DNA of 64,000 nt from Methanoculleus receptaculi (lineage in GTDB: Archaea; Halobacteriota; Methanomicrobia; Methanomicrobiales; Methanoculleaceae), in assembly GCF_033472595.1 (NCBI RefSeq), contig NZ_CP137642.1:620001-684000 (forward strand), written 5' to 3'. Positions 7,964-18,415 of this stretch are shown one piece after another (the stretch's first letter is position 1; every line of letters begins with the position of its first letter). Made by a program: the position numbers and the translations under genes. The notes beneath the pieces were generated by a model. That model made no database searches. It saw only the letters and a program-made list of their open reading frames with translations, and was not told the DNA's origin.

Positions 7964-8587
7964 ATGAAAAAGAGCGCCGAAGGTTTCGCCCGTATCGCCC
8001 GGGAAGTCTTTGCCCCAATTTATCCTGTCATCGCTGAGCAGGTGCTCGCGTGGTCCGGGATACGGGACGGTCTCTGCCTTGACCTCGGCAGCGGCCCCGG
8101 CCTCCTCTCGGTCGCGCTTGCGGAGAAGAGCGACCTCACAGTCATCGCGCTCGATGCCGACCCTGCGATGGCACGGATCGCGCAGGAGACCGCCGCCGGA
8201 CGTACCGACCGGATAGCCCCGGTCATCGGCGACGTTCACTCCATGCCGGTCAGGGACGATACCGCATCACTCATCGTCAGCCGCGGCTCGCTCTTCTTCT
8301 GGGAAGACCGGGTGCGGGCGTTCCGCGAGATCGAGCGCGTCCTCAGGCCCGGCGGCGTCGCGTTCGTCGGCGGCAGTTTCGGGACAACCGCGCTCCGGGA
8401 CACAATCTTTGCCCAGATGCGGCGGCGCAACCCCAACTGGGATCGCGACGTTGCACGGAGGAGCGGGCAGGCGACCCCTTATCAACTCCGCCGGGAACTT
8501 GCGGCAAGCGCTGTTGCCTGCTCCCGGATAAGGGAAGAAGAAGCAGGGTTCTGGGTGGAGATCCGAAAGGGATCCGGCTGCTTTTAA
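7964..8587 (+). CDS. Class I SAM-dependent methyltransferase
   Basis: 207 residues. The Rossmann methyltransferase signature is present: motif I LDLGSGPGLLSVAL (about 42-55), acidic loop ALDADPAMARIA, motif III-like PVIGDVHSMPVRDD and post-I LRPGGVAFVGG. It belongs to the UbiE/methyltransf_11 group; the substrate cannot be told. It sits six bases behind rpoL and is probably co-transcribed. The C-terminus runs up to the left end of the downstream TnpB element, so its last residues may have been altered by that insertion. Confidence 0.85.
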   Translation: MKKSAEGFARIAREVFAPIYPVIAEQVLAWSGIRDGLCLDLGSGPGLLSVALAEKSDLTVIALDADPAMARIAQETAAGRTDRIAPVIGDVHSMPVRDDTASLIVSRGSLFFWEDRVRAFREIERVLRPGGVAFVGGSFGTTALRDTIFAQMRRRNPNWDRDVARRSGQATPYQLRRELAASAVACSRIREEEAGFWVEIRKGSGCF

Positions 8588-8590
8588 CGG

Positions 8591-8660
8591 GCAGGGGTGA
8601 AGGGGGCGGAGCGGGAAGTCCCCACCGTTCACGATGGGGATGAAAGCGGAGCCGCCCTTC
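8591..8660 (+). repeat. Left-end hairpin of TnpB element 1
   Basis: A 70-bp block (GCAGGGGTGAAGGGGGCGG, then a CCCCA...TGGGG hairpin, then GGATGAAAGCGGAGCC) matches, with a different hairpin loop, the block at 25326-25398 upstream of the second tnpB. A simpler version (AAGCCCCC...GGGGGATGAATGCCG) precedes the third. The position upstream of tnpA/tnpB suggests the left end of an IS605-like element. Confidence 0.65.
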
Positions 8661-8731
8661 CTTCCTGCGGTAGATATATCCTCTTGAGTATTCTATTATC
8701 ATTCACCCAACATGAGGTATAAACTTGATAG

Positions 8732-8815
8732 GTCTGCACATTCGGTACAGGTACGTCAGGACAGGTAAGCCTCGATGCGCTGAAGGAGTATGTTGACTCG
8801 CAGATAGAGAAGTAA
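8732..8815 (+). pseudogene. tnpA: C-terminal remnant of an IS200/IS605 TnpA transposase
   Basis: Directly upstream of tnpB, 27 codons in frame encode FGTGTSGQVSLDALKEYVDS and end QIEK-stop. This matches the end of Y1 (HUH) transposases, where Y-G-T-x-G-N-V-S...Y-I-E-x-Q follows the catalytic helix. The frame is closed by TAG at 8729, so the catalytic HUH and Tyr residues are gone. The TAA is immediately followed by the tnpB ATG, the close packing typical of IS605. Confidence 0.6.
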
Positions 8816-10018
8816 ATGATCGTTTCCTACAAGTACCGGGCGTATCCCGATGCAACCGTGGAAACACGGCTGAACACTGCACTTGATACCTGTAGGTGGC
8901 TCTACAACAAACTTCTCGAAGAATGCAACACGGCAGCACGAGAGGGTGGGATCTCTCCGACGATGCGGGGAACGCAGGCGCGGATCGTCACGCTGAAAGA
9001 GGAGAATCCTGCACTCAAGGACGTATACTCTAAAGTGCTCCAGATGGTCAACTATACCCTCTGGAGCAACATCGCTGCACTCTCGCAGACAAAGAAGAGA
9101 GGACGGAAGATCGGCAAACTCCGATTCAAGAGTGCAGCCCGATACCGGACGCTCAATTATAATCAGTCGGGTTTCAAGATCGATCGCGAGCGTAGTTCGA
9201 TTACGTTCTCGAAGATCGGAACGATTCCGTTCAACATGCACCGACCCTACACCGGGAAGGTGAAGGGTGTCCTGATCACCCGTTCCGGCGATAGATGGTA
9301 TGTGATCATTCAGACAGAGCAGGAGGTCTACAAGTCAAAGCGTGAAGGGCAGTCTGTCGGTATCGATGTCGGGTTGGATTCGTTTGCGGTCGATAGTGAC
9401 GGTGCAGTGATCGAGAACCCCAGGTTCTATGAACATTCTCTTGGCAGGATCAAGAAGATCCAGCGGAGTCTTGCCCGGAAACAACGGTTCTCGAAAAACT
9501 GGAAGAAGGCAAAAAGGAAACTGGAGAAGGTCTATGATCATGTCGCCAACCAGAAGAACGATTTCCTGCACAAACTCTCCCGTCAGTACGTTGACACCTA
9601 TGCGACGATCTGTGTTGAAGACCTGAATATCAAGTATTTGAAAGAGAACGGCAAATCTCGCGGGCTCCGGAGAAGTATCCACAGTGCGTCGTGGGGACGA
9701 TTTTATTCTTACCTCTCGTACAAGGCTGAAAGTGCTGGTACGGAACTCGTCAAAGTCGATCCCCGCGACACGACACAGATGTGTTCGAACTGCGGAAGCA
9801 TCGTGAAAAAGACGCTCTCCGAGAGAGTCCACGAATGCCCATACTGTGGGTTTGTTGCCGATAGAGATTACAATGCTGCGGTAAATATCCACCGCGTGGG
9901 GATGGAACAGCCCTTTGAGCCTGTGGAGACGATACCTCTACATCACATCTCTGTGGTGCAAGTGTTGGCCATGATAGCCGGGAAGCCCCGCCCTTCAGGG
10001 CGGGGTAGTTCACTCTAA
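8816..10018 (+). CDS. tnpB: IS605-family TnpB, RNA-guided nuclease, intact
   Basis: 400 residues, full length. It has an N-terminal helix-turn-helix-like region ([20 protein letters not shown]...CRWLYN), a RuvC nuclease with Asp184 ([11 protein letters not shown]), Glu268 (CVEDLN) and Asp351 (DRDYNAA), and a zinc ribbon CSNCG...CPYCG before the last Asp. All catalytic residues are present. TnpB proteins of this family cut DNA next to a short motif, guided by an RNA from the element's right end. The last codons lie in the right-end hairpin. The tnpA partner is reduced to a remnant, so the element cannot move alone. Confidence 0.92.
   Translation: MIVSYKYRAYPDATVETRLNTALDTCRWLYNKLLEECNTAAREGGISPTMRGTQARIVTLKEENPALKDVYSKVLQMVNYTLWSNIAALSQTKKRGRKIGKLRFKSAARYRTLNYNQSGFKIDRERSSITFSKIGTIPFNMHRPYTGKVKGVLITRSGDRWYVIIQTEQEVYKSKREGQSVGIDVGLDSFAVDSDGAVIENPRFYEHSLGRIKKIQRSLARKQRFSKNWKKAKRKLEKVYDHVANQKNDFLHKLSRQYVDTYATICVEDLNIKYLKENGKSRGLRRSIHSASWGRFYSYLSYKAESAGTELVKVDPRDTTQMCSNCGSIVKKTLSERVHECPYCGFVADRDYNAAVNIHRVGMEQPFEPVETIPLHHISVVQVLAMIAGKPRPSGRGSSL
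9981..10013 (+). repeat. Right-end hairpin of TnpB element 1 (likely omega-RNA 3' end)
   Basis: GGAAGCCCCGCCC-TTCA-GGGCGGGGTAGTTCAC is a near-perfect hairpin inside the last codons of tnpB and reaching the element boundary. In characterised TnpB systems the guide RNA scaffold ends in such a right-end hairpin, with the guide read from the flanking DNA, here the 3' end of aif2b. Transcription of this RNA is inferred. Confidence 0.7.
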
Positions 10019-10627
10019 ACGCTCGGTGAAGATGATCGTCCCGGCGATCCTGGTGATCTTCACCTTCACCGTCTGACCCGGTTTTGCGTTTGCAACATAC
10101 ATCGTGTATCGGCCGAGTTTCACCACCCCGTCGCCGCGCTTCGAGAGGAACTGCGGGGTGACGTCCATGATAGCTCCTTCCGTCGGTTTCGCCCCTTCGG
10201 AGGATTCTACCGTTGCCTTCCGCTTCCGGACGGGTCGGTGCCCGCCGCAGGCGTCGCACTGGAGCATCAGGACCCGTTCGGTCTTTACGAGGCGGGTATC
10301 GGGCTTGCCGCACTCAGAGCAGATGACATAGTCATCTACGTACCCTTTTATGATCGAGTTGATCTGCTCCTGCTCGAACTTCCCGGAAAATATGGCACGC
10401 GTCCCATCGATCTTACCGGCGGTGCCGAGTTCGCCGAGGAGGTGTTTCATCAGGTGGTCCTGGTCGCGCCGCAGCGTACTCGCGATCTCGGCGAAGTTCT
10501 CAAGAACCGTGGTCTTCCCCTCAATAAAGACCCTGGCGGCCGGAACGGTGAACCGGTCCTCAAACTCTGTCGGTTCGGTAATATTGGTATACGCCTTCTT
10601 CAGAAGGTCCTCATACGACTGGGTCAT
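10010..10627 (-). CDS. Translation initiation factor aIF2 subunit beta
   Basis: 205 residues. aIF2-beta is part of the heterotrimer that brings initiator tRNA to the small ribosomal subunit. It shows the N-terminal [18 protein letters not shown] segment, the central alpha-beta domain ([21 protein letters not shown]), the zinc ribbon ([11 protein letters not shown]...CDACGG) and an extra C-terminal TRAM domain ([21 protein letters not shown]), as in Methanomicrobiales. Its stop codon TGA is the complement of the TCA in the right end of the adjacent TnpB element, so the insertion defines the present C-terminus (ERLE). It is transcribed divergently from purL. Confidence 0.93.
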   Translation of the reverse strand: MTQSYEDLLKKAYTNITEPTEFEDRFTVPAARVFIEGKTTVLENFAEIASTLRRDQDHLMKHLLGELGTAGKIDGTRAIFSGKFEQEQINSIIKGYVDDYVICSECGKPDTRLVKTERVLMLQCDACGGHRPVRKRKATVESSEGAKPTEGAIMDVTPQFLSKRGDGVVKLGRYTMYVANAKPGQTVKVKITRIAGTIIFTERLE

Positions 10628-10719
10628 ACCTCACTATGGATCGCGCAAACTCAAAAAGTGGTTCCCCGGCATGACCTTGCGCATGCTTATCTAGGTAAGC
10701 AACCCACCAGTCTTGCAGT

Positions 10720-12792
10720 ATGTTGCCGGCACAGGACCTCGCACTTCTTCGAAAGACCCTCAAACGCGACTTAACCGATGTCGAACTCGCCTGCTTTGAG
10801 AACCTCTGGAGTGAGCACTGCAGTTACCGGTCCACCAGACACCTCCTGCGGACGCTGCCCACAGAGGGCCCCGGTGTCCTACTCGGCCCCGGGGACGACG
10901 CTGCAATCGTTCGGTTCAGCGATACCTGTGCCCTCGCCGTCGGGATGGAGAGCCACAACCATCCCAGTTACGTTGACCCCTACGATGGCGCAGCGACGGG
11001 CGTTGGCGGAATAGTCCGCGACGTCCTCTCCATGGGTGCCCGCCCCATAGCCCTGATGGACCCGCTCTACTTCGGGCCGCTCGACTCCGAGAAGAACCGC
11101 TACATCTTCGAGCACGTCGTCGCCGGTGTTGGTGGTTATGGCAACTGTATCGGGGTGCCGGTAGTCCGGGGGGAACTCGTCTTCGAGTCCTCCTACTCAG
11201 GAAACCCGCTCGTTAACGTCGTCTGTGTTGGGATAGTGGATCCAGACCGCTACATCACCGCCAGGGTGAAGAAGCCCGGCAACCATCTCGTCCTGATCGG
11301 GTCATCGACCGGGCGTGACGGGCTTGGAGGGGCATCATTTGCGTCCCGCGACCTCTCCGAGGACGCAGAGGCGGCCGACCGTCCGAGTGTTCAGATCGGT
11401 GACCCCTACACCGAGAAACTCCTCATAGACGCGATCCTCGCGATGGCGGAGACCGGAAAGGTTCTCTCCTGTCGAGACCTGGGGGCGGCGGGACTTGCCG
11501 GGGCTTCGAGCGAGATGGCAAGCACATTCGGTGCGGTCATCCACGCTGACCGTGTCCACCTCCGGGAGACCGGGATGACACCGCGGGAGATCATGCTTGC
11601 CGAGTCGCAGGAACGGATGCTCGTGGAGGTGGCCCCGGAGGATGTCATCCTGATAGGAGCGATCGCCGAGAGGTTTGACCTTGACTGGAGCGACATCGGC
11701 GAGGTGATCGCTGAACCCCGCTACATCGTGAGATACCTGGGTGAGACGGTCGCCGATCTCCCGATCGACCTGCTTGTAGGCGGCGCCCCGCGCTGCTCGT
11801 GGGAGCAGAAACCCTACTCGGCTGAGAGACCGTTCTCCAGGCCGGAGGTGCCCGTAAAAGACCTGGCGCTTGCCGTCCTCGCGCATCCTGACGTGGCGCG
11901 CAAGGACTGGGTTTACGAGCAGTATGATAAAGATGTCCAGGTCAGGTCGGTCTCGCTTCTCCACGACGCTGCCGTCCTCCGCCTTGAGGGTAAGGCGCTC
12001 GTCCTATCATGCGGCTGCAACCCCTCCCAGATCTTCTTAAAACCTTACGACGGGGCGGCAAACGCCGTCATAGAGAACGCAGGCAACCTCGCCTGCCTTG
12101 GCGCTGAACCGTTATGCATCGTCGACTGCCTCAATTTTGCAAGCCCGGAGCAGCCGGAGGTTGCGTGGCAGATCGAGCAGTGCGTCCTCGGCCTCGGGGA
12201 GATGGCACGGAAGATGGGGATCCCCATCGTTGGGGGTAACGTCTCGCTCTACAACGAGAGCGACGAGTTCGATACCAGGATCATGCCCACACCCTCGATC
12301 GGGATGCTCGGGCGCGGAGAGGTCAGGAGATGGACAGCCCCGAATGAAGGCGATCTCATCGCCCTGGTGGGCCGGACGCTGCCTGATTTCGGGGGTTCAG
12401 TCCTTGACGCGGTCACTGGATGCGGCGGTCCGGCGCCCGCAATGGCCGATCCTGCAGTTGTTGCAATCGTCCGTGGCCTGGTCGCCTCCGGTTCGGTTAC
12501 GGCGGCAACCGACCTCTCAAGGGGCGGGTTGCTGGCGGCACTTGCAAAGGTTGCCCCGCGTGCAGAAGTTGCGCTCGCAGGCGATCCTCTTGAGGAACTC
12601 TTCTCCGAGACCTGTGGCCGGTTCCTTCTCGCTGTCAGGGATGAATCGGTCCTTGCCGGTGTAAAACACCGGATCATCGGCACTGTCGGCGGCGATACCC
12701 TCACCATCCGACTGGAGAGGGAGAGCATCGTAATCCCACCCGAAGACCTTGATGCCGCACTCTCCACGACCACCCGGACGATGCGTTACTGA
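10720..12792 (+). CDS. purL: Phosphoribosylformylglycinamidine synthase subunit PurL
   Basis: 690 residues, the normal size for small PurL. With PurQ and PurS it converts FGAR to FGAM in purine synthesis, using ATP. The sequence shows the N-terminal [17 protein letters not shown] motif, the ATP/substrate loop ([24 protein letters not shown]), a second AIRS-like half beginning around residue 400 ([15 protein letters not shown]) and [20 protein letters not shown]-type segments. purQ and purS are not in this window. Start ATG 10720 lies about 30 bases after a CTTATC box. Confidence 0.95.
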   Translation: MLPAQDLALLRKTLKRDLTDVELACFENLWSEHCSYRSTRHLLRTLPTEGPGVLLGPGDDAAIVRFSDTCALAVGMESHNHPSYVDPYDGAATGVGGIVRDVLSMGARPIALMDPLYFGPLDSEKNRYIFEHVVAGVGGYGNCIGVPVVRGELVFESSYSGNPLVNVVCVGIVDPDRYITARVKKPGNHLVLIGSSTGRDGLGGASFASRDLSEDAEAADRPSVQIGDPYTEKLLIDAILAMAETGKVLSCRDLGAAGLAGASSEMASTFGAVIHADRVHLRETGMTPREIMLAESQERMLVEVAPEDVILIGAIAERFDLDWSDIGEVIAEPRYIVRYLGETVADLPIDLLVGGAPRCSWEQKPYSAERPFSRPEVPVKDLALAVLAHPDVARKDWVYEQYDKDVQVRSVSLLHDAAVLRLEGKALVLSCGCNPSQIFLKPYDGAANAVIENAGNLACLGAEPLCIVDCLNFASPEQPEVAWQIEQCVLGLGEMARKMGIPIVGGNVSLYNESDEFDTRIMPTPSIGMLGRGEVRRWTAPNEGDLIALVGRTLPDFGGSVLDAVTGCGGPAPAMADPAVVAIVRGLVASGSVTAATDLSRGGLLAALAKVAPRAEVALAGDPLEELFSETCGRFLLAVRDESVLAGVKHRIIGTVGGDTLTIRLERESIVIPPEDLDAALSTTTRTMRY

Positions 12793-12796
12793 GCAA

Positions 12797-13282
12797 TCAA
12801 TCCTTCTTTTCTGACCCGCGGACGAGATCGACCAGGGATTCTATCTTTGCGGAGTTCTGCACGTCGCTCTCCGTGAGTGACACACACCCCCGGACGTCGG
12901 CGCCCCTCTCCGCAAGCATCGCCTTAATCTTTTCAAGCGTCTTTTGCGGCGAACCGCGCGATGTGCAGTATATGAAAACGGTCTTTCCCTCGATCCCCTG
13001 GAGCGCGTCGACGGCAGCGTTGATCGCTGGCGTCGGGTTACCCGCCCATACGGGTGATCCGATGATTATGGCATCGTAGCCGGAGACGTCGATGACCTCG
13101 GGTTCAATATCGGCCTTATGCCTTAGCAACGCCCGCGGCATGCCTTTGAGTTACATCCCCATCTTCGAGTAGCCGGCGCGGTCTTTTACCTCCACCAGAT
13201 CACCTCCGGTCGCGGCAGCGAGCCGTTCCGCAACAGATCGGGTGTTCCCGGTCTCAGAGTGGTATATGATGCAGAGAGGCAT
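12797..13282 (-). pseudogene. Flavodoxin with an in-frame stop at codon 44
   Basis: A full-length flavodoxin (about 161 codons) can be read from ATG 13282: FMN phosphate loop YHSETGNTRSVAERL, then KDRAGYSKMGM, TAA at 13151-13153, then LKGMPRALL, the FMN-binding GYDAIIIGSPVWAGNPTPAI and IYCTSRGSPQKTL. Homologues have a Tyr or other residue where the TAA lies, so a single base change (TAC or TAT to TAA) explains it. An ATG at 13141 could start a 114-residue fragment lacking the phosphate loop, which would not bind FMN normally. The 5' and 3' halves are otherwise undamaged, so the lesion is recent. Confidence 0.85.
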
Positions 13283-13337
13283 ACCCGAGAGTGGCGCGGG
13301 CCGGGTATAAACCGGTACCGGCCACTAAAAAATGGTG

Positions 13338-14333
<996 letters not shown>

Positions 14334-14461
14334 TCACTTCCCCTTTGGAGAGCAAACCTGATAAATATTCTATCGGTGAACCTCTCTGGTGCACTGTGGG
14401 TTATTTTAAGATTGATGGGGAAGAAACTTTATCCTTCATAACAGGCGATTGAGGATCTATA

Positions 14462-15403
14462 ATGGAACTGCCAGATGTCCAGTCCAGCCTGCCGGAGGTT
14501 CGGATCAGCCTGACCCGGGTGGGCGTGAAGAACGTCATGAAACTTGTTGAGGTTGCCCGGTCGGCCAAGCGGCCGGTCATCTTCATCTCCAACTTTGACG
14601 TCTTCGTTGACCTGCCAGCGAGCCTCAAGGGTGCGAACCTCTCACGGAACTTCGAGGTGATCGATGACGTGCTGCAGCAGGCCATCGACGGTGAGGTGAA
14701 GGGGATTGAGGAAGTCTGCAGCGCGGTGGCCAGGAAACTTCTTGATAAACATGAGTACGCGGAACGGACGGAAGTCCGGATGCGGAGCCAGTTCATGGTA
14801 CGGCGTGAGACGCCGGTCAGCGAGACAACCTGTCACGAGGTCGTGAACGTCCACGCGCGAGCGATAGCGCAGAGGAATGATGGAAACCCGATCATCAGAA
14901 AGAGCATAGGTGCCGAGGTGGTCGGGATGACCGCCTGCCCCTGTGCTCAGAATATCATGAAGGACCATGCCCTCCACGTCCTCGAGCAACTTGGTGTTGA
15001 GGAGGATAAGATCGCCAGGTTCTTTGAAGAGGTGCCGATGGCCACCCACAACCAGCGTGGACGGGGTTTCCTCTGCATAGAGATCGACGACGACCAGCAG
15101 ATCAGCCTCGAGAAGATCATCAAGATCCTGAAGGACTCCATGAGTGCACGTATCTATGAGCTCCTCAAGCGGGGCGACGAGAGTTATGTGGTGATGGAGG
15201 CTCACAAGAACCCGAGGTTTGTTGAGGACTGCGTCCGTGAGATGGCCCGTAAAGTGGTTACGCAGTTCGGGGATCTCCCCGGCGACACCGTGGTCACCAT
15301 TAAACAGACAAACGAGGAGAGCATCCACCAGCACGATGCCTACGCGGAGCGGAAAGCAACGATAGCCGAACTGGTCTCGGAACTGGAAAGAGGCGCACTA
15401 TAG
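14462..15403 (+). CDS. mptA: GTP cyclohydrolase IV (MptA)
   Basis: 313 residues. MptA is the Fe(II)-dependent archaeal GTP cyclohydrolase that starts tetrahydromethanopterin biosynthesis, producing 7,8-dihydroneopterin cyclic phosphate. The COG1469 pattern is clear: LPDVQSSLPEVRISLTRVGV at the N-terminus, GMTACPCAQ in the middle and PMATHNQRGRG as the metal and active-site region. The ATG is preceded by TTGAGGATC. A TTTATCC box at about 14429-14436 is the likely promoter. Confidence 0.95.
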   Translation: MELPDVQSSLPEVRISLTRVGVKNVMKLVEVARSAKRPVIFISNFDVFVDLPASLKGANLSRNFEVIDDVLQQAIDGEVKGIEEVCSAVARKLLDKHEYAERTEVRMRSQFMVRRETPVSETTCHEVVNVHARAIAQRNDGNPIIRKSIGAEVVGMTACPCAQNIMKDHALHVLEQLGVEEDKIARFFEEVPMATHNQRGRGFLCIEIDDDQQISLEKIIKILKDSMSARIYELLKRGDESYVVMEAHKNPRFVEDCVREMARKVVTQFGDLPGDTVVTIKQTNEESIHQHDAYAERKATIAELVSELERGAL

Positions 15404-15499
15404 GCTCCAGCCTCAATTCCATCATTTTTATACTTGCCTGCCCTCCCGGTGCTTGGTGTTACTGTTGCTCTATTACGTAACACTCAGAAACATCCCAAA

Positions 15500-15514
15500 G
15501 CGAAAGATATAAAC
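15500..15514 (+). promoter_or_regulatory. frh operon promoter (BRE plus TATA)
   Basis: CGAAAGATATAAA is a textbook archaeal BRE-TATA pair. Transcription would begin around 15537, leaving a leader of roughly 90 bases before frhA. A second, weaker TTTTATAC box lies at about 15425. The long leader is unusual here, since several other genes in the window look leaderless. Confidence 0.7.
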
Positions 15515-15628
15515 TCTGTTTCCTTCATAATCCATGTTGACGTACTCGTGTACGTTTTCGGTAAAGAATTGTGTGGTAACACCAGTATCGTGTTCAGAAC
15601 ACCACATTATCGGAATGAGGCGATATAT

Positions 15629-16996
15629 TTGTCGAAAGTTGTAGAGATTTCCCCAACAACGAGGCATGAAGGCCACTCAAAGCTCGTCCTGAAGGTCAAT
15701 GATGAAGGAATCATCGAGCGTGGAGACTGGCTCAGCATCACCCCGGTGAGGGGAGTTGAGAAACTTGCCATAGGGAAGACGATGGAGCAGGTTCCAAAGA
15801 TAGCATCACGCGTCTGTGGTATCTGTCCCATCGCACATACCCTGGCGGGTGTTGAGGCGATGGAAGCTTCCATCGGGTGCGAGATCCCCGAGGATGCAAA
15901 ACTCCTGCGCTACATCCTGCAGTGTGCCAACAGGATGCACAGCCACGCCATCCACAACATCCTGTCCCTCCCGGATATGTACATCCCCGGAACAGACACG
16001 AAGATCAACCCGTTCACCAAGGAAGAGCCTGTAAGGAGCGTCGCTCTCCGGATCCAGCGGCTCCGTGAGATCGGCCAGACCATCGGCGAGATAGTCGGCG
16101 GGGAGGCGATCCACCCGAGCAACCCCCGCGTCGGCGGTATGTACACGAACATAACTCCGCGGGCGAAAGCGAAGATCTATGACCTCGCGAAGGAGGCCCG
16201 TGTGCTCGCGCAGCAACAGATGGAGTTCATGATTGCGGTCTTCCGGAACTACCAGAAGCGTGACTGGGCTGAAGTCGGCGGCGTCGAGGTCCCGATCCCC
16301 GATGACCTCGGCTACCACAATCAGGGCTACATGGCCACTGCACCGGTCTACGGCAGTTCAAGCCTTGATGAGAACCCCACCTGGTTCCCCGAGCGGTTCA
16401 CCGAAGTCCGCCCCTGGGACTGGTACATGGGCGAGGTCGAGATCACTGAGGCCGACCCGAACTACCCGATCGGCGGCACCACCCCCGTAGGAAATAAGGC
16501 CTGGCCCCAGATGGAGGCCTGCACCGGCGTCCCGCTCTACGACGGCCAGCCGGTCGAGGTCGGACCGCGTGCACGCCAGGCGATCTTCAAGAACTACGAC
16601 GAGAAGGGCACCATCGGCCTGCAGATCGCGCGGCAGATGGAGTTCCCCGAGACCGCCTATGGCATCATCGACGCCGTGGACGCGCTCAACACCTCCGGAA
16701 AGGTGCTCGCCGACGAGATCCCGCAGGGTGACGGATCCCTCGGCTGGGCCGCAAACGAGGCTCCCCGTGGTACTGACGTCCACCTTGCCCGGGTCAAGGA
16801 TGGCCGGGTGCAGTACTACTCGATGCTGGTTCCGACCACCTGGAACTTCCCGACCTGCAGCCGTGCCCTTGAGGGTGCACCCTGGCGGCTTGCGGAAGTC
16901 ATCATGCGTGGATACGACCCCTGCGTCTCCTGCGCGACGCACATGCTGGTGATCGACGAAGACAAGAGGTTAGTGGCCCAGAAACTCATTCAGTGA
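15629..16996 (+). CDS. frhA: Coenzyme F420-reducing [NiFe] hydrogenase, large subunit
   Basis: 455 residues. FrhA holds the Ni-Fe site where H2 is split to reduce F420 for methanogenesis. Both Ni-binding motifs are present: RVCGICPIAHT (about residues 60-70) and DPCVSCATHM near the end (about 430-438). The C-terminus extends past the second motif (residues LVIDEDKRLVAQKLIQ) and is the part FrhD would remove. The start is taken as TTG 15629, giving the expected SKVVEISPTTRHEGH, with GAGG nine bases upstream; the frame is open to 15434 but that part is the leader. First gene of frhADGB. Confidence 0.95.
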   Translation: MSKVVEISPTTRHEGHSKLVLKVNDEGIIERGDWLSITPVRGVEKLAIGKTMEQVPKIASRVCGICPIAHTLAGVEAMEASIGCEIPEDAKLLRYILQCANRMHSHAIHNILSLPDMYIPGTDTKINPFTKEEPVRSVALRIQRLREIGQTIGEIVGGEAIHPSNPRVGGMYTNITPRAKAKIYDLAKEARVLAQQQMEFMIAVFRNYQKRDWAEVGGVEVPIPDDLGYHNQGYMATAPVYGSSSLDENPTWFPERFTEVRPWDWYMGEVEITEADPNYPIGGTTPVGNKAWPQMEACTGVPLYDGQPVEVGPRARQAIFKNYDEKGTIGLQIARQMEFPETAYGIIDAVDALNTSGKVLADEIPQGDGSLGWAANEAPRGTDVHLARVKDGRVQYYSMLVPTTWNFPTCSRALEGAPWRLAEVIMRGYDPCVSCATHMLVIDEDKRLVAQKLIQ

Positions 16997-17006
16997 GCGT
17001 ACACGC

Positions 17007-17567
17007 ATGCTATTCCGTGAGATCGTGATTGCAGGATGCGGCAACCCTCTCTTTGGAGATGACGGGTTTGGCCCTGCTGTAGTCGAGGAACTCAAGAAAC
17101 TGCAACTGCCCGACAACGTCAAGGTGATCGATGCCGGCCTTGGCGCCCCTCACTTCCTCTTTACGCTGATTGAGGATGCGGAGGTGCCGGTGAAGAAGCT
17201 CGTCATCATCGATATCGCCGATTTCGGCGGTAATCCCGGTGATGTGACGAAACTCCGGCCTGAAGACCTGCCACCGGGCGCCTACCGTGATGCCCATTCG
17301 TGGGATCTCTCAGAGCCGCTGCAGCGATTGAAAGACGTCATCGATATCACGATCATCGGATGCCAGCCAAAGCGTGTCGCGAGCCATGAGTTTGAACTGG
17401 GGCTCACTGAGGAGGTTGAAAGGGCCATTCCCAAAACAGTACGGATCGTACTGGAAGAGATTGGGGTAGAATATGGGGCTACTATCAACCATCAAGGAAC
17501 GCATCTTTGGGCGTCGCCGGGAGAAGCCGGAGGAGATGCCGGGGAGAACCCCGGAGAGCAAACCTGA
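17007..17567 (+). CDS. frhD: Hydrogenase maturation protease for FrhA
   Basis: 186 residues. FrhD is the HyaD/HycI-type endopeptidase that trims the C-terminus of FrhA after nickel insertion. Characteristic are IAGCGNPLFGDDGFGPAVVEEL (metal ligand Asp in GDDG), VIDAGLGAPHF and DAHSWDLSEPL with a conserved His. The usual family end is near EEIGVE (about residue 155). The remaining 30 residues, rich in Gly, Glu and Pro, overlap the frhG frame by 95 bases and are probably not functional. Ten bases separate it from frhA. Confidence 0.93.
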   Translation: MLFREIVIAGCGNPLFGDDGFGPAVVEELKKLQLPDNVKVIDAGLGAPHFLFTLIEDAEVPVKKLVIIDIADFGGNPGDVTKLRPEDLPPGAYRDAHSWDLSEPLQRLKDVIDITIIGCQPKRVASHEFELGLTEEVERAIPKTVRIVLEEIGVEYGATINHQGTHLWASPGEAGGDAGENPGEQT

Positions 17568-18405
17568 GGCGAAGCCCCCGGTGAAGCCCTCTGATGTTAT
17601 TGTGGAAGAAAAGGTGGAAGTTGTACAAAAGGAGGAAAAGCCTGTGGCAGAAAAGATTACGATAGGTGAATTACATCTGAGCGGATGTACGGGATGCCTC
17701 GTGACGCTTGCGGACAATTACGCGGGTCTCTTCAAGCTGCTCGATGATTACGCGGATCTGGTATACGCACTCACCCTGGTCGACGTGCGCCATGTCCCCG
17801 AGATGGATGTGTGCCTGGTCGAGGGTTCGTGCTGCCTGGATGATAAACTCTCGGTAGAAGAACTGAAAGAAGCAAGAGCAAAGTCGAAAGTACTCGTTGC
17901 CTACGGCGGTTGCGCAGCCTACGGAAACATCACCCGGTTCTGCCGTGGCGGACAGTGGAACCAGCCCGGCCACGAGTCGTATGTGCCGATCAGCGAGGTC
18001 GTCGATGTTGACCTCTACATCCCGTCCTGTCCGCCGTGCCCGCAGGAGGTCAGGAACGTTGCCGTCATGGCCTACCTGCTGCTTCGGGGCAACGCCGAAC
18101 AGAAGAAACTCGCGACCGCATACCTGACCCCGCTGATGCAGCTTGCACAGCGCGGCAACGAGGCATGCGGCTGCGACCTGATGTATGAAGTCATCAACCA
18201 GGGTCTCTGCATGGGATGCGGGACCTGTGCCGGCACCTGCCCTGTCCGTGCAATCACCATGGAGTACGGCAAGCCGAACGTGAACCGTGACCAGTGCATC
18301 AAGTGCGGCGCCTGCTATGCCCAGTGCCCGCGCAGCTGGCTTAACTTCGACGTCATAAACAACTACGAGGGCATCATCGGTGCCATCAAGGGAGCCATGC
18401 AGTGA
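17473..18405 (+). CDS. frhG: Coenzyme F420-reducing hydrogenase, gamma (small) subunit
   Basis: 310 residues from ATG 17473. FrhG carries three [4Fe-4S] clusters linking FrhA to FrhB: the proximal set begins at SGCTGC and includes GGCAAYG and PSCPPCPQ, followed by two ferredoxin sets (CMGCGTCAGTCP and CIKCGACYAQCP). The first 57 residues (MGLLSTIKERIFGRRREK, then a Lys/Glu/Pro-rich linker) are absent from the classic protein. An alternative GTG at 17644 has an excellent AGGAGG site eight bases upstream and gives the classic 253-residue form. Which start is used is unresolved; the core identity is secure. Confidence 0.93.
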   Translation: MGLLSTIKERIFGRRREKPEEMPGRTPESKPEAKPPVKPSDVIVEEKVEVVQKEEKPVAEKITIGELHLSGCTGCLVTLADNYAGLFKLLDDYADLVYALTLVDVRHVPEMDVCLVEGSCCLDDKLSVEELKEARAKSKVLVAYGGCAAYGNITRFCRGGQWNQPGHESYVPISEVVDVDLYIPSCPPCPQEVRNVAVMAYLLLRGNAEQKKLATAYLTPLMQLAQRGNEACGCDLMYEVINQGLCMGCGTCAGTCPVRAITMEYGKPNVNRDQCIKCGACYAQCPRSWLNFDVINNYEGIIGAIKGAMQ

Positions 18406-18415
18406 GGTGATGAAG

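Noticed and set aside
14642-15334. 230-codon minus-strand frame over mptA
   Set aside because: Shadow of mptA, which has all family motifs.
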